A stretch of 26,861 nucleotides of DNA from assembly GCA_035560235.1 (NCBI GenBank), contig DATMAG010000072.1, forward strand, positions 1 through 26,861, read 5' to 3'. Under the pieces are notes generated by a model that saw nothing but the letters and a program-made list of their open reading frames with translations, ran no database searches and was not told the DNA's origin. Shown here in pieces: positions 15,771-23,685 of the stretch. Made by a program: the position numbers and the translations under genes. Each line of letters begins with the position of its first letter. Position 1 is the stretch's first letter. Origin of the DNA: DASRDU01 sp035560235. Lineage in GTDB: Bacteria; Acidobacteriota; Blastocatellia; RBC074.

Positions 15771-17161
15771 GCCAGTCTTTCAGCCAGCGGCCTTACCTCG
15801 CTGATCACAGGCCGCCACTTGTTTGATCGCGTGCGCGGGATTTCGTCAACCAGTAAACTGTTTACCGGAATACCAGGCAAATTGGCCTGGACAGCCGCCA
15901 GAAGCTGACGGTGACAGTCAGCATTGAAGCCGCGCTTCGGAACGATCAGCAGCTCAACCGCATAGTCCTCGTGCTGAATCAGCATGTATTCGTGAACCGG
16001 AAAGTCCTTGATCAGATGCGGAAACTGAAGACTGTTGAGCCACCGCCCGTCAGGCAGCCACACTCTGTCAAGATCGCGCCCGATCACCTCAGGCAGCGTG
16101 AAGACCGGATAGCCCGGCCTGCTGCCCGTCGCAAACCGTCCCACATCACCGATCCGGTAACGCAGCATCGGCATCCCGTCTGCATGGAGCTTCGTAATCA
16201 GAATCGCCGTTTCAGGTTCGCCTGTTTCAGGTTCGAGCAGCACATTGGCCCAGTCAGTTTCGTAATCGTGCGTCACTGCCGGATTCATCTGAAAGGCAAC
16301 ATAGCCCGCATCGCGGCTGCCGTAACGCTCATGCACCGGACGCCCGAAGACGCTTTCGATCAGGCGGCGATGATGCGGCATCAGCTTTTCAGCCCCGGTG
16401 ATGAAACAGCGCCCCGGATAGTGCGGACGCTCGCCGCTTTCGGCCACGTATTCGGCCAGATGTCCGAGCGCGCTCGCGTAAGCGATGATGCAGTCGGGCC
16501 GCCATCGCTCGAATTCGCGGTGATAACGCGCCAGCACTTCAGGCGAAAGTCTGAAGCAGTCGAACCAGCGTGTGTGCGTCGAGAAGGCATACAACCGATC
16601 ATGCCACCCGTCACGCGCCACCGGATCGAGGTGATGCCCCCAGAGCAGCGCCGTGCGCGTGCCGGTCGGGACTCCGAATCGCTGTCTGTAATATTCACCT
16701 GCGCTCTCGCGCCAGCCGCGCTCTTCAGGCCCGAGGAAGATTTCGGTCGGCACGCCGGTTGATCCGCCCGTGCTGTCTCTGAGCAGATCGTCGCGCGCCA
16801 CCGCACTTGAAATCAGCCTTTCACCGGCTCGCTGTACGTCATCGCGTTCGAGCACTGGCAGCCGCGCATAATCGTCAAAGCTGAATTCAGTCCACGGATC
16901 GAACCCGATCTGATCGAAGAGTTCCTGGTAATAAACCGTCTCGCTGTAAGCGCGCCGCACAGCGAAGCGCAGCCGCTCAAGCACCCACGCGCTTTTGCGC
17001 TCCTCGCTCCACGCTTCAGCTTCAGCGCGAAACCGCATGCCTTCTTCATATGCCTGCAGCACAGGCCTGCTGCGGCGACGCAGTTTTCCCTTCAGATGCG
17101 ACAGCGGCATCAGCACGCGGCGCGAGAGCAGTTCGTGTGTACTGACCGAAACTCCTGTCAT
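15767..17161 (-). CDS. CapK/PaaK-like adenylate-forming enzyme
   Basis: This family activates carboxylates as acyl adenylates and may pass them to CoA or another acceptor; CapK-like members sit in capsule loci. Counted from the ATG at 17161 (464 residues), the ATP-binding P-loop is STGGSTGVPTEIF (about 130-142). An adenine-binding-type HERYGSRDAGYVAFQ and an A7-like MLRYRIGDVGRF follow further on. The N-terminal region RRAYSETVYYQELFDQIGFDP matches the paired helices typical of PaaK-like proteins. The start is uncertain: an ATG at 17188 overlaps the upstream GT2 and lies in an AATCCCGAATC repeat-like stretch, 17161 has no clear ribosome site, and MPLSHLKGK (17110) is a third option. It is coupled to the DUF362 gene. 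A role in acyl decoration of the glycan is inferred. Confidence 0.82.
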   Translation of the reverse strand: MTGVSVSTHELLSRRVLMPLSHLKGKLRRRSRPVLQAYEEGMRFRAEAEAWSEERKSAWVLERLRFAVRRAYSETVYYQELFDQIGFDPWTEFSFDDYARLPVLERDDVQRAGERLISSAVARDDLLRDSTGGSTGVPTEIFLGPEERGWRESAGEYYRQRFGVPTGTRTALLWGHHLDPVARDGWHDRLYAFSTHTRWFDCFRLSPEVLARYHREFERWRPDCIIAYASALGHLAEYVAESGERPHYPGRCFITGAEKLMPHHRRLIESVFGRPVHERYGSRDAGYVAFQMNPAVTHDYETDWANVLLEPETGEPETAILITKLHADGMPMLRYRIGDVGRFATGSRPGYPVFTLPEVIGRDLDRVWLPDGRWLNSLQFPHLIKDFPVHEYMLIQHEDYAVELLIVPKRGFNADCHRQLLAAVQANLPGIPVNSLLVDEIPRTRSNKWRPVISEVRPLAERLA

Positions 17162-17185
17162 AAATCCCGAATCACAAATCCGAAA
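17162..17185. repeat. AATCCCGAATC/AAATCCGAA repeat-like arm at a gene junction
   Basis: AATCCCGAATCACAAATCCGAAAC reads as two diverged units of an AATCCCGAATC-type repeat. It straddles the stop of the GT2 gene (17172) and the possible 5' ends of the adenylate-forming gene. No second arm was seen nearby. The call rests only on internal similarity and resemblance to dispersed intergenic repeats. Confidence 0.4.
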
Positions 17186-18197
17186 CATCAGTGACGGCGC
17201 CGACCCGCTCTGACTGAGCGACCGGCAGTGAAGGCGGCGCTGGTCGCCAGAGTCTTCGCAGACAGTCGCGGCTGCGCTTGCTGATGAAGCCGGTCAGAAA
17301 GTGCAGCCGCACTTCTGAGAGAAAGGCCTGCTCAGCGCGCCCGCGCACCCGGTGCCATAGCCACGCGGCGGCTTCAGTCAGCATCTGTCTGAAGACGTGC
17401 AGCGGCACGTCGAGCACGCGCCCGGCTGACCGCTCGAACGATTCCTCGCGCAGCAGCGCATAGTAATAACCGTGCCCGCGATGCCAGCGGCGATGATATG
17501 AGCGGCTCAGACGTTCAGGCGGGACGAAGCCCCAGGCGAGAAGGTCGGGAACGTAAAGTGAAAGTTCGTTGTGCCGCCACAATCGCAGATGAAACTCGAC
17601 ATCCTCATTCGAACCGATGCCGTTTTTGACGCGCTGAAAATCGGGCTCGAACAACCCGACCCTGTCAAAGACGCCGCGCCGAAAGGCCAGATTCGCGCCA
17701 ATCAGACAGACCCGGTGCTGTGGCCCGACAGCGAAAGGTTCAGGGCCGTAATCCTGCGCGCCGAGCGGCGACCAGTGAGCGCGCGTCAGCCAGGCGGGCG
17801 GCTCGCCGCCCCACTGCGGCAACACCCTGCCGCCGATGCAGACAACATCAGGATGCTCATCGAAGGCGCGTTTGATCGTGGCAATCCAGTTGTCCGCGAC
17901 TCGCACATCATCATCAGTGAAAGCGATGACTGACCCGTTCGCGTTTGCGATTCCCGCATTGCGCGCGTGCGAAAGTCCCTGCATGCGCTCACAGACATAA
18001 CGCAGCCGCACGTGCCCCTGCGCAATCAGCGCTTCGACCACTTCACGCGTGCGATCGGTTGAGTTGTTATCAACAACAACCACTTCATAACTGACCCTGT
18101 CGGCGTGCTGCGCGAGCAGACATTGCAGCGCCCGCGCGAGCATTTCGCAGCGGTTCCAGGTACACACCACAACTGAGATGTCGGTCTGTTTATTCAT
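17172..18197 (-). CDS. GT2-family glycosyltransferase, tandem paralogue A
   Basis: A 341-residue GT-A fold enzyme: ISVVVCTWNRCEML (7-20), VVVDNNSTDRT (40-50), the metal-binding acidic run TDDD (94-97), and later NEDVEFHLRL as the probable catalytic ED segment. It aligns without gaps to the gene immediately upstream over at least the first 100 residues. Both also have PPAWLTRAHW, LGxQDYG, CLIGANLAFRR and YHRRWHxGHG. The pair therefore arose by duplication, and both keep the active-site motifs, so both are probably functional with different acceptors. No transmembrane helix long enough for a synthase-type GT2 is seen. No clear ribosome binding site precedes the ATG. Confidence 0.88.
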   Translation of the reverse strand: MNKQTDISVVVCTWNRCEMLARALQCLLAQHADRVSYEVVVVDNNSTDRTREVVEALIAQGHVRLRYVCERMQGLSHARNAGIANANGSVIAFTDDDVRVADNWIATIKRAFDEHPDVVCIGGRVLPQWGGEPPAWLTRAHWSPLGAQDYGPEPFAVGPQHRVCLIGANLAFRRGVFDRVGLFEPDFQRVKNGIGSNEDVEFHLRLWRHNELSLYVPDLLAWGFVPPERLSRSYHRRWHRGHGYYYALLREESFERSAGRVLDVPLHVFRQMLTEAAAWLWHRVRGRAEQAFLSEVRLHFLTGFISKRSRDCLRRLWRPAPPSLPVAQSERVGAVTDVSDL

Positions 18198-18240
18198 CGC
18201 TGATCGCCGGGGAGGTGCGGCCTGCTTTCAGGGGAGAGTT

Positions 18241-19290
18241 CTATAACGAATGAGCCACGAAAAGTCGAAGTACACGAAGAGCCGCTTTCACGCCCTGGCT
18301 GATGTTTTTCTGCCTGTGCTTCGGTTCAAGGTGACGGCGCGCGCTGATGTAGCCCAGCAGTTCGCGCACCCGCAGTTCGCGGGCGAAACTGACATCTGCC
18401 TGCCACCTCAGAACTGCCGCAACATATTCAAGCGCAGCCCTCAGCAGCAGCCTGTAAATAAACAATGGCGCGCCCAGAAAGCTTTCTGCCGCGACGGGCG
18501 CAGCGAGCAGCCGTCCGTCCTGGCTGAAGCTCTCTTCCAGCCTGATCAGGGCAGCAAACCTGCCGTGTCCGCTGTGCCAGCGGCGGTGATAGGTTCTGGT
18601 CAGTCTGTCCGCTGACACCTTGCCCGGCACGATCATCTGCGGGACGTACCAGCTGCAGTGTCCCTGGCGGTAAAGGCGCAACAGCAGTTCGTGATCTTCA
18701 AGCGAGCCAATGCTGTCTCTGACCCGCTGCAATTCAGCCCTGAACCCGCCGCACTGTTGCAGCACTTCGCGGCGAAAGGCCAGATTCGCGCCGATCAGGC
18801 AGCGGGGATCATTCTGACTGAACTTCAGCGGCTGATCGCCGTAATCCTGAATGCCGAGTGGCGCCCAGTGCGCGCGCGTCAGCCACGCGGGCGGCTTGCC
18901 ATCCCATTCGGGCAACACTTTACCGCCGACACAGGCCGCGTCGGGATGCTCACCAAAAGCCTGTTTGATGCACGCCACCCAGTCGGGCGAAACCTGTACG
19001 TCATCATCCGTAAAGGCCACGATTGCGCCGCGCGCCTCTCTGATTCCCCTGTTCCGCGCCCACGAAATGCCCTGTTCGCGCTCGAACAGGTAACGCAGCC
19101 TTGTTTCTCCTTCTGCAATCAAAGATTCAACCAGTCTGCGCGTCTCGTCGGTTGAGTTATTGTCCACCACGATCACTTCATAACTGATTCCATCGGCCTT
19201 CTGTCTCAGCAGACTTTCGAGCGCCGATTCAAGCAGGCGGCAGCGATTCCAGGTTCCGACCACGACTGAAACCTCAATCTCTTCGCTCAT
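18241..19290 (-). CDS. GT2-family glycosyltransferase, tandem paralogue B
   Basis: A 349-residue paralogue of the downstream GT2. Motifs are VSVVVGTWNRCRLL (7-20), VVDNNSTDET (41-50) and TDDD (94-97), with LEDHELLLRL as the probable catalytic ED/ExxL region. The start at 19290 is supported by AGGAG at 19299-19303, eight bases upstream; an ATG at 19317 that overlaps the preceding stop lacks such a site. The last codons (RVLRLFVAHSL) are encoded by a CCACGAAA-type repeat arm at 18255-18279, so the native C-terminus may have been altered by repeat insertion. The donor sugar is unknown. Confidence 0.87.
   Translation of the reverse strand: MSEEIEVSVVVGTWNRCRLLESALESLLRQKADGISYEVIVVDNNSTDETRRLVESLIAEGETRLRYLFEREQGISWARNRGIREARGAIVAFTDDDVQVSPDWVACIKQAFGEHPDAACVGGKVLPEWDGKPPAWLTRAHWAPLGIQDYGDQPLKFSQNDPRCLIGANLAFRREVLQQCGGFRAELQRVRDSIGSLEDHELLLRLYRQGHCSWYVPQMIVPGKVSADRLTRTYHRRWHSGHGRFAALIRLEESFSQDGRLLAAPVAAESFLGAPLFIYRLLLRAALEYVAAVLRWQADVSFARELRVRELLGYISARRHLEPKHRQKNISQGVKAALRVLRLFVAHSL
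18255..18279. repeat. Single CCACGAAA/ACACGAAG repeat arm at the 3' end of a GT2 gene
   Basis: The plus-strand bases CCACGAAAAGTCGAAGTACACGAAG have the CACGAA-spacer-ACACGAAG pattern of dispersed intergenic repeats and resemble the triad at 12912-13004. They encode the final residues of the minus-strand GT2. No matching opposite arm was found in the adjacent 45-base gap. Confidence 0.45.
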
Positions 19291-19298
19291 CTGAAAAT

Positions 19299-19303
19299 CT
19301 CCT
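19299..19303 (-). promoter_or_regulatory. Ribosome binding site deciding the start of GT2 paralogue B
   Basis: AGGAG on the coding strand lies eight bases before the ATG at 19290 and favours it over the ATG at 19317. Confidence 0.7.
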
Positions 19304-19316
19304 GGTGATCGTCGCA

Positions 19317-20492
19317 TCAGCCAGTCGCTGATTTCGCTCTGACAAGGTCCGTTCCAAGCATCTGCCGATAAAGTTTCACCAGACTGTCAGCGAACTGTTC
19401 CCGGCTGAACCGCTCGGCCACCAGGCGGCGTCCGGTTTGTCCGAACTCCCTGGCCAGATCTTCATCACTGAGCAGCCTGAGCAGGTGTGCCGCCATCTGC
19501 TCATCATCGCCGTGCGGATAAAGCAGCCCGGTCTGTTCGTCGCAGACGATCTCAGGGATTCCGTCCACGGCGGTGGCAACGACAGGTCGGCTCTGCGCCA
19601 TCGCCTCAAGGATGACGAGCGGCAGCCCTTCGTAATGAGTGCTGAGAACAAAGATGTCCATCGCATTCATTATCCGCTTCACGTCGGTTCGAAAATCAGT
19701 GAAGGTGAACCAGGGAGCAACCCTGTTCTCTTCGATCATCTGTCTGACTTTGACGTAATGTTCCTGCTGCCCGCGTTCAATGGAATGGGGGCCGACGACC
19801 ATAAAACGCACGTCAGGATTGACTGCCACAACGCGCGCCGCAGCCCTGGCCAGCGTCTCGTAATCCTTCTGCGGATCAACCCGCGCCGCCATCCCGATGA
19901 TCTTCACGTGGTCAGGGATGGAGAACTCCTGACGGACTGAAGCCCTGTCGGCGGCGGCTTCGGCTTCTGATTCAGACGGGACTTCGATGCCATCATAAAT
20001 CACCACCCCGCGCCGCTCAGGAATGTGAAACGGAAAGCTGCGCCAGGTATCGCGCGAGACAAAGGCGAATTTATCAACCCCGCGCAGTCCGTTTCGCTCG
20101 TGAGTCTTCAATCCCCGGCAGCGATTCCGGACATGACAGATGAGCGGAATGCCGGCCATTCGCGCCGCCAGCACCACGAAAAAGCCGGCCTGCGTGTCGG
20201 CGCAATGCACCAGATCAACCTTTCGCCGGATGAACTCCTGAAACAACTGCTTCGACCGGTAAAGAAAGCCTCTGAAATGGCGCAGATCAGGAGTCTCAGG
20301 CTCCCAGGGAACAGTTTCGAGTCCGGCATTTGAAAAGAAATTCAGCACCGGGGCAGCCGTGCTGCGGCAGAAGGCGATACTGCGGAATCCTTCTCCGGCC
20401 ACGGCCTGAGCAATCCGCAGCGTGGCGTGTTCGGTGCCGCTGACTCCGAACCAGGGCAGAATGTGTGCAATGTTGTAGCTTCGTGCTGTCAT
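19317..20492 (-). CDS. GT4-family glycosyltransferase, paralogue 1
   Basis: A 391-residue GT-B enzyme: NIAHILPWFGVSGTEHATLR (7-26) with the acceptor-side GTE, LVHCADTQAGFF (94-105), ICHVRNR (118-124), VIYDGIEV (164-171), IIGMAARVDPQKDYETLARA (198-217) and the EX7E block HYEGLPLVILEAMAQ (286-300). It is clearly paralogous to the GT4 at 24578-25759; both share HVRNR, YDGI, DPQKDY/APQKDY, STHxEGLPLVILEAMAQ and FSREQFA. The ATG at 20492 has a strong AGGAGGA block at 20498-20504. It sits between the methyltransferase and the GT2 pair, within the same run of genes. The donor sugar is unknown. Confidence 0.88.
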   Translation of the reverse strand: MTARSYNIAHILPWFGVSGTEHATLRIAQAVAGEGFRSIAFCRSTAAPVLNFFSNAGLETVPWEPETPDLRHFRGFLYRSKQLFQEFIRRKVDLVHCADTQAGFFVVLAARMAGIPLICHVRNRCRGLKTHERNGLRGVDKFAFVSRDTWRSFPFHIPERRGVVIYDGIEVPSESEAEAAADRASVRQEFSIPDHVKIIGMAARVDPQKDYETLARAAARVVAVNPDVRFMVVGPHSIERGQQEHYVKVRQMIEENRVAPWFTFTDFRTDVKRIMNAMDIFVLSTHYEGLPLVILEAMAQSRPVVATAVDGIPEIVCDEQTGLLYPHGDDEQMAAHLLRLLSDEDLAREFGQTGRRLVAERFSREQFADSLVKLYRQMLGTDLVRAKSATG

Positions 20493-20497
20493 GCCTG

Positions 20498-20504
20498 TCC
20501 TCCT
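20498..20504 (-). promoter_or_regulatory. Strong ribosome binding site for GT4 paralogue 1
   Basis: AGGAGGA on the coding strand sits five bases before the ATG at 20492, the best Shine-Dalgarno match in the window. Confidence 0.7.
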
Positions 20505-20561
20505 GATTTCAATCTCTGCTGACGGGCGTTTGTTATCCCGCGGCGGAAGCTCTCTGTTGAA

Positions 20562-21419
20562 TCAATGCCGCATTCGTTCCGTCTGGATTCCTGTAATCAC
20601 TCTCGCGCCGGTGAGTTTTGCTGACAGCCTTTTGAATCTGCGCTTCGCAGCGTTGGCGCTCAGTTCCGGCAGGACTGAAAGCACCTGCAACAGAGTCAGC
20701 TTTCGCGGATCGGGATTGGCCTGATACCAGGCTCTCCAGTACTCTTCGCGTTCTATGTCATACATCCGATATCTGAGCAGCTGTGGATGCACGAGCGGCA
20801 CGAGCGGCGCATCGCTGAACTGCAGTTCGCTCGCCAGCCCCGGATGCGCGTCCAGATAATCGCGCCGGGCATAGAGAAACAGATTCTGTGCGTAGTAATA
20901 AGTCACCCGCTCGTTGTTCCAGAACCTCATCCGCAGACAGTCAGCCGCCAGAAAGCCTCTCTTCCGAAACAGTCGCGCCCAGTACTCGGGCCACTGTTCG
21001 TTGATGTGATTCGTGCCTCCCTGATTCGGGACAGCGGCTGAAAAGAGAATCACCGGAGCCAGTCCTGTCAGTGTATTCACGAACGACTCAGCGCATTCAG
21101 CCGGGAGGTGTTCGGCCACCTCAACCGACATGGCCAGATCAAACTGCCGCTCAGGCCGCAGTGGCTGCGTCAGATCGAAGGGGAAAAAACATTCGGATGG
21201 AATGCAGAGCATCGCCTGACTGACATAGTCTCCGTCAATTCCCAGAATCTCGCTGACGCCCAGTTCTCTGAAAACAGAGAGCCACGCGCCGACGCCGCAG
21301 CCGAGATCAATCACGCTCCGCGGCTGAAAGAACTTCACGATGAAGGGCACGATTTCGCGCGCGGAGTTGAGCGAGTCAGTCTTCAGCGCCTGATAGAACT
21401 GTTCGTCATAAGTTTCCAT
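20562..21419 (-). CDS. SAM-dependent class I methyltransferase
   Basis: A 285-residue protein with motif I VIDLGCGVGAWL (36-47), the acidic strand-2 end LGIDGDYV (59-66) and a motif-IV-like FDLAMSVEVAEHLP. These are typical of Rossmann-fold methyltransferases of the Methyltransf_23/25 type. The start METYDEQFY (21419) is favoured by GGAGG at 21426-21430; an ATG eight codons earlier (21443) overlaps the Wzt stop as ATGA and is the alternative. The ~100-residue C-terminal part (YYYAQNLFLYARRDYL onward) is not assigned. Directly after Wzt, it could methylate the non-reducing end of the glycan as a termination signal, as WbdD does in E. coli O9a, but there is no fused kinase here. A sugar O-methylation elsewhere in the chain is equally possible. 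Confidence 0.82.
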   Translation of the reverse strand: METYDEQFYQALKTDSLNSAREIVPFIVKFFQPRSVIDLGCGVGAWLSVFRELGVSEILGIDGDYVSQAMLCIPSECFFPFDLTQPLRPERQFDLAMSVEVAEHLPAECAESFVNTLTGLAPVILFSAAVPNQGGTNHINEQWPEYWARLFRKRGFLAADCLRMRFWNNERVTYYYAQNLFLYARRDYLDAHPGLASELQFSDAPLVPLVHPQLLRYRMYDIEREEYWRAWYQANPDPRKLTLLQVLSVLPELSANAAKRRFKRLSAKLTGARVITGIQTERMRH

Positions 21420-21425
21420 GACCGT

Positions 21426-21430
21426 CCTCC
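21426..21430 (-). promoter_or_regulatory. Ribosome binding site deciding the methyltransferase start
   Basis: GGAGG on the coding strand lies six bases before ATG at 21419 and favours it over the ATG at 21443, which overlaps the wzt stop. Confidence 0.6.
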
Positions 21431-21439
21431 GCTTCAGCT

Positions 21440-22681
21440 TCATGACCGCGCCAGAAGCTCGTCAGAGATCTGTTCCCGGCGTGTGCTGTAAAGCTGCTCA
21501 TCATCAGACCATCGCCATTCATGCGGCATCAGGAACCAGCCATAAACCGGCCTGCCCGGCCCGACATACAACCGGAAGCCGGACTGCCGGTCCAGCAGCC
21601 GATTGCAGCCCCAGATTTCAACGGCCATTTGGTAGTTGCCCGGCGGCAGACTCAGTTCGGGGCAGAACAGTTCGACCTCTCCTGAGCCTCCGCTCAGATC
21701 AGCCAGACCACAGCTCCACTCGCTGCTCAGATGGCAGACCAGTTCACCCCACATCGTATAGATCAGGCCGATGAAAAGAACATCATTCATCGGACGATGA
21801 ACGGTGTATGCCAGTCTGCCTTTCAGCTGATCGCCGCTCAGGAACGTCGTCGTGCGGCCCTCGTCGTTCTGGAGAGCGAAGTTTCTGATTTCGATTTCGC
21901 GGGTCAGTTCAGCTTCGATGATGTCGGAATCCGGTTCCGGCGTCCGGCATTCTGAGCGGCGATGATACTCAGCGATCACTTCCCGCGGGCGGCCTTCGGC
22001 CACGACACGGCCCTGCTGCAAAAGCAGCACGCGATCACACAATTGTTCGACGGCGCGCAGGTCATGCGAAATGAAGATGATCGTCTTTCCGGCCCGCTCA
22101 AGCTCGCCGATGCGCTGCAGGCATTTCGCCTGAAAAGCAGCGTCGCCGACTGCGAGGACTTCATCGAGCAGCAGAATATCCGGGTCGAGATGAGCCGCAA
22201 TGGAAAAGCCAAGCCGCACGTACATTCCCGATGAATAGCGCTTGACCGGCACGTCAATGAACTTTCTGACTCCGGCAAAATCAATGATGCTGTCGAGCCG
22301 CGCGGTAATGTCACGCCGCCGCATACCCAGAATCGCCCCGTTCAGATAGATGTTTTCGCGTCCGGTCAGTTCGGGATGAAAGCCCGAGCCGACTTCGATC
22401 AGCGCCGAGAGCTGACCATTGATGATGATTTCGCCGTCGGTCGGAGTGGTAATGCCCGAGAGCATCCTGAGAATCGTGCTCTTGCCTGCGCCGTTGTGGC
22501 CGATGATGCCGAGCGCTTCGCCGCGCCTGACTTCAAAGCTGACGTCGCGCACGGCATAAAAGTCCTGCAGTCGGCGCAATGGCAGCAGCCTGCGCCACCA
22601 CGCCGGATTCGCTTTTCCTTCATCAGAGTCCGGCTGAATGCGGTACCGCTTGGAAACATGTCTGAGGGTCAGATCAATCAT
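21440..22681 (-). CDS. wzt: Wzt-type ABC transporter ATP-binding subunit of polysaccharide export
   Basis: The start is set at MIDLTLRHVSKRY (22681), whose ATG overlaps the stop of the upstream GT2 (22678); 42 in-frame codons further upstream look unrelated and lie inside that gene. The protein has 413 residues. It shows a Walker A motif GHNGAGKST (61-69), the family-specific YSSGMYVRL signature (149-157), Walker B LLLDEVLAVGD (170-180) and a switch His in FISHD (203-207). After about residue 240 comes a ~140-residue beta-rich domain (EIEIRNFALQNDEG, GLIYTMWGELVCHL, PPGNYQMAVEIW) like the Wzt C-terminal carbohydrate-binding domain. That domain recognises the finished or capped chain in O-antigen systems. 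It works with the Wzm permease encoded two genes upstream. Confidence 0.92.
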   Translation of the reverse strand: MIDLTLRHVSKRYRIQPDSDEGKANPAWWRRLLPLRRLQDFYAVRDVSFEVRRGEALGIIGHNGAGKSTILRMLSGITTPTDGEIIINGQLSALIEVGSGFHPELTGRENIYLNGAILGMRRRDITARLDSIIDFAGVRKFIDVPVKRYSSGMYVRLGFSIAAHLDPDILLLDEVLAVGDAAFQAKCLQRIGELERAGKTIIFISHDLRAVEQLCDRVLLLQQGRVVAEGRPREVIAEYHRRSECRTPEPDSDIIEAELTREIEIRNFALQNDEGRTTTFLSGDQLKGRLAYTVHRPMNDVLFIGLIYTMWGELVCHLSSEWSCGLADLSGGSGEVELFCPELSLPPGNYQMAVEIWGCNRLLDRQSGFRLYVGPGRPVYGWFLMPHEWRWSDDEQLYSTRREQISDELLARS

Positions 22682-23667
22682 ACAGAAGTTGCAAAATCGC
22701 TTTCGATGCGAAAGATCCGGCAGTAAAGCTTGCGCAGCGCATGCCCGAAGAACGCGCTCGGATAATATTTCAGTAACACCAGCAGATTCCGGACAGTCTG
22801 TCGCCATTCGCGCCGGGCGCGCACGTTTGCGCGAATTTCATTCACCAGCCTGACGCCGTAATTTTCCTGACAGATGCGCACACCTTCCCGATAAGCCTGC
22901 CGACAGAGTTCATTGCCTCTGACGTATTTCCACTGTCGGCGCAGTACCTCCATCGTGGCCGAAAGCATCAGCGCCGGGCGTTTCGTCATGCTTTCAGGAT
23001 GATGACGGTATTCAGCCACCGGTTCAGGGTGATAACAGATCGGGAACTGCCGGACAATGCGCAGATACATCTCATAGTCTTCAGCCGCACGGCAGCGCGG
23101 ATCAAAGCTGCCGACTGCTTCAAACACTGCTCGCTGGTACATCACTGTCGCGTGCATTGAAATGAAGTTGCGCTTCAGCAGGCCCGCATAAACATCAGAT
23201 TCAGTTCGAAAGATCGGCGGCGGCAGCGGTGAACCATCCGCCGCCATGCACAGGTAATTGCCATAGACGAAAGCGCAGTCCGGATGAGCCTGAAGCATCC
23301 GGTAACCAGTGCTGAGAGCGTGCGGCAGCAGACGGTCATCAGCATCGAGGAAGACCAGAAAACTGCCGCGACTGTCATTCAGTCCGGCATTGCGCGCCGC
23401 CGACAGTCCCTGGTTCGACTGCGTGATGCATCGGACTGCCGGATAGCGCGCAGCGACCTCAGCGGTGTTGTCAGTCGAGCCATCATTGACGACGATCACT
23501 TCAACCTTCGGATAGTCCTGGCGCAGCGAACTCTCGATCGCCTCGCTGAGATACTGCGCCTGGTTGTAACAGGGAATGATGATGGAAATGAGCGGTTCAT
23601 CCGCCGTCTGCCAGGGCGTGGCAAGCCTGGAATAAGCGATTCCCTTTTCAGACCTGATTGAATTCAT
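22678..23667 (-). CDS. GT2-family glycosyltransferase between wzm and wzt
   Basis: A 329-residue GT-A enzyme: ISIIIPCYNQAQYLSEAI (27-44), VIVVNDGSTDNT (57-68), QSNQGLSAARNAGL (83-96), DADD (108-111) and AAEDYEMYLR (194-203) with the likely catalytic Glu/Asp pair. The C-terminal ~90 residues are basic (RRQWKYVRGNELCRQAYREG onward) and may aid membrane contact. The gene lies 18 bases after wzm and overlaps the wzt start by four bases, so wzm, this GT2 and wzt are probably co-translated. That unusual position hints that its product acts late, close to export. Donor not known. Confidence 0.9.
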   Translation of the reverse strand: MNSIRSEKGIAYSRLATPWQTADEPLISIIIPCYNQAQYLSEAIESSLRQDYPKVEVIVVNDGSTDNTAEVAARYPAVRCITQSNQGLSAARNAGLNDSRGSFLVFLDADDRLLPHALSTGYRMLQAHPDCAFVYGNYLCMAADGSPLPPPIFRTESDVYAGLLKRNFISMHATVMYQRAVFEAVGSFDPRCRAAEDYEMYLRIVRQFPICYHPEPVAEYRHHPESMTKRPALMLSATMEVLRRQWKYVRGNELCRQAYREGVRICQENYGVRLVNEIRANVRARREWRQTVRNLLVLLKYYPSAFFGHALRKLYCRIFRIESDFATSV

Positions 23668-23685
23668 ACCCTTCCGTAACGTCCC

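Noticed and set aside
21440..22807. Longer Wzt starting at 22807
   Set aside because: The extra 42 codons lie inside the upstream GT2 and do not resemble the family; MIDLTLRHVSKRY at 22681 is the usual opening and gives an ATGA overlap.
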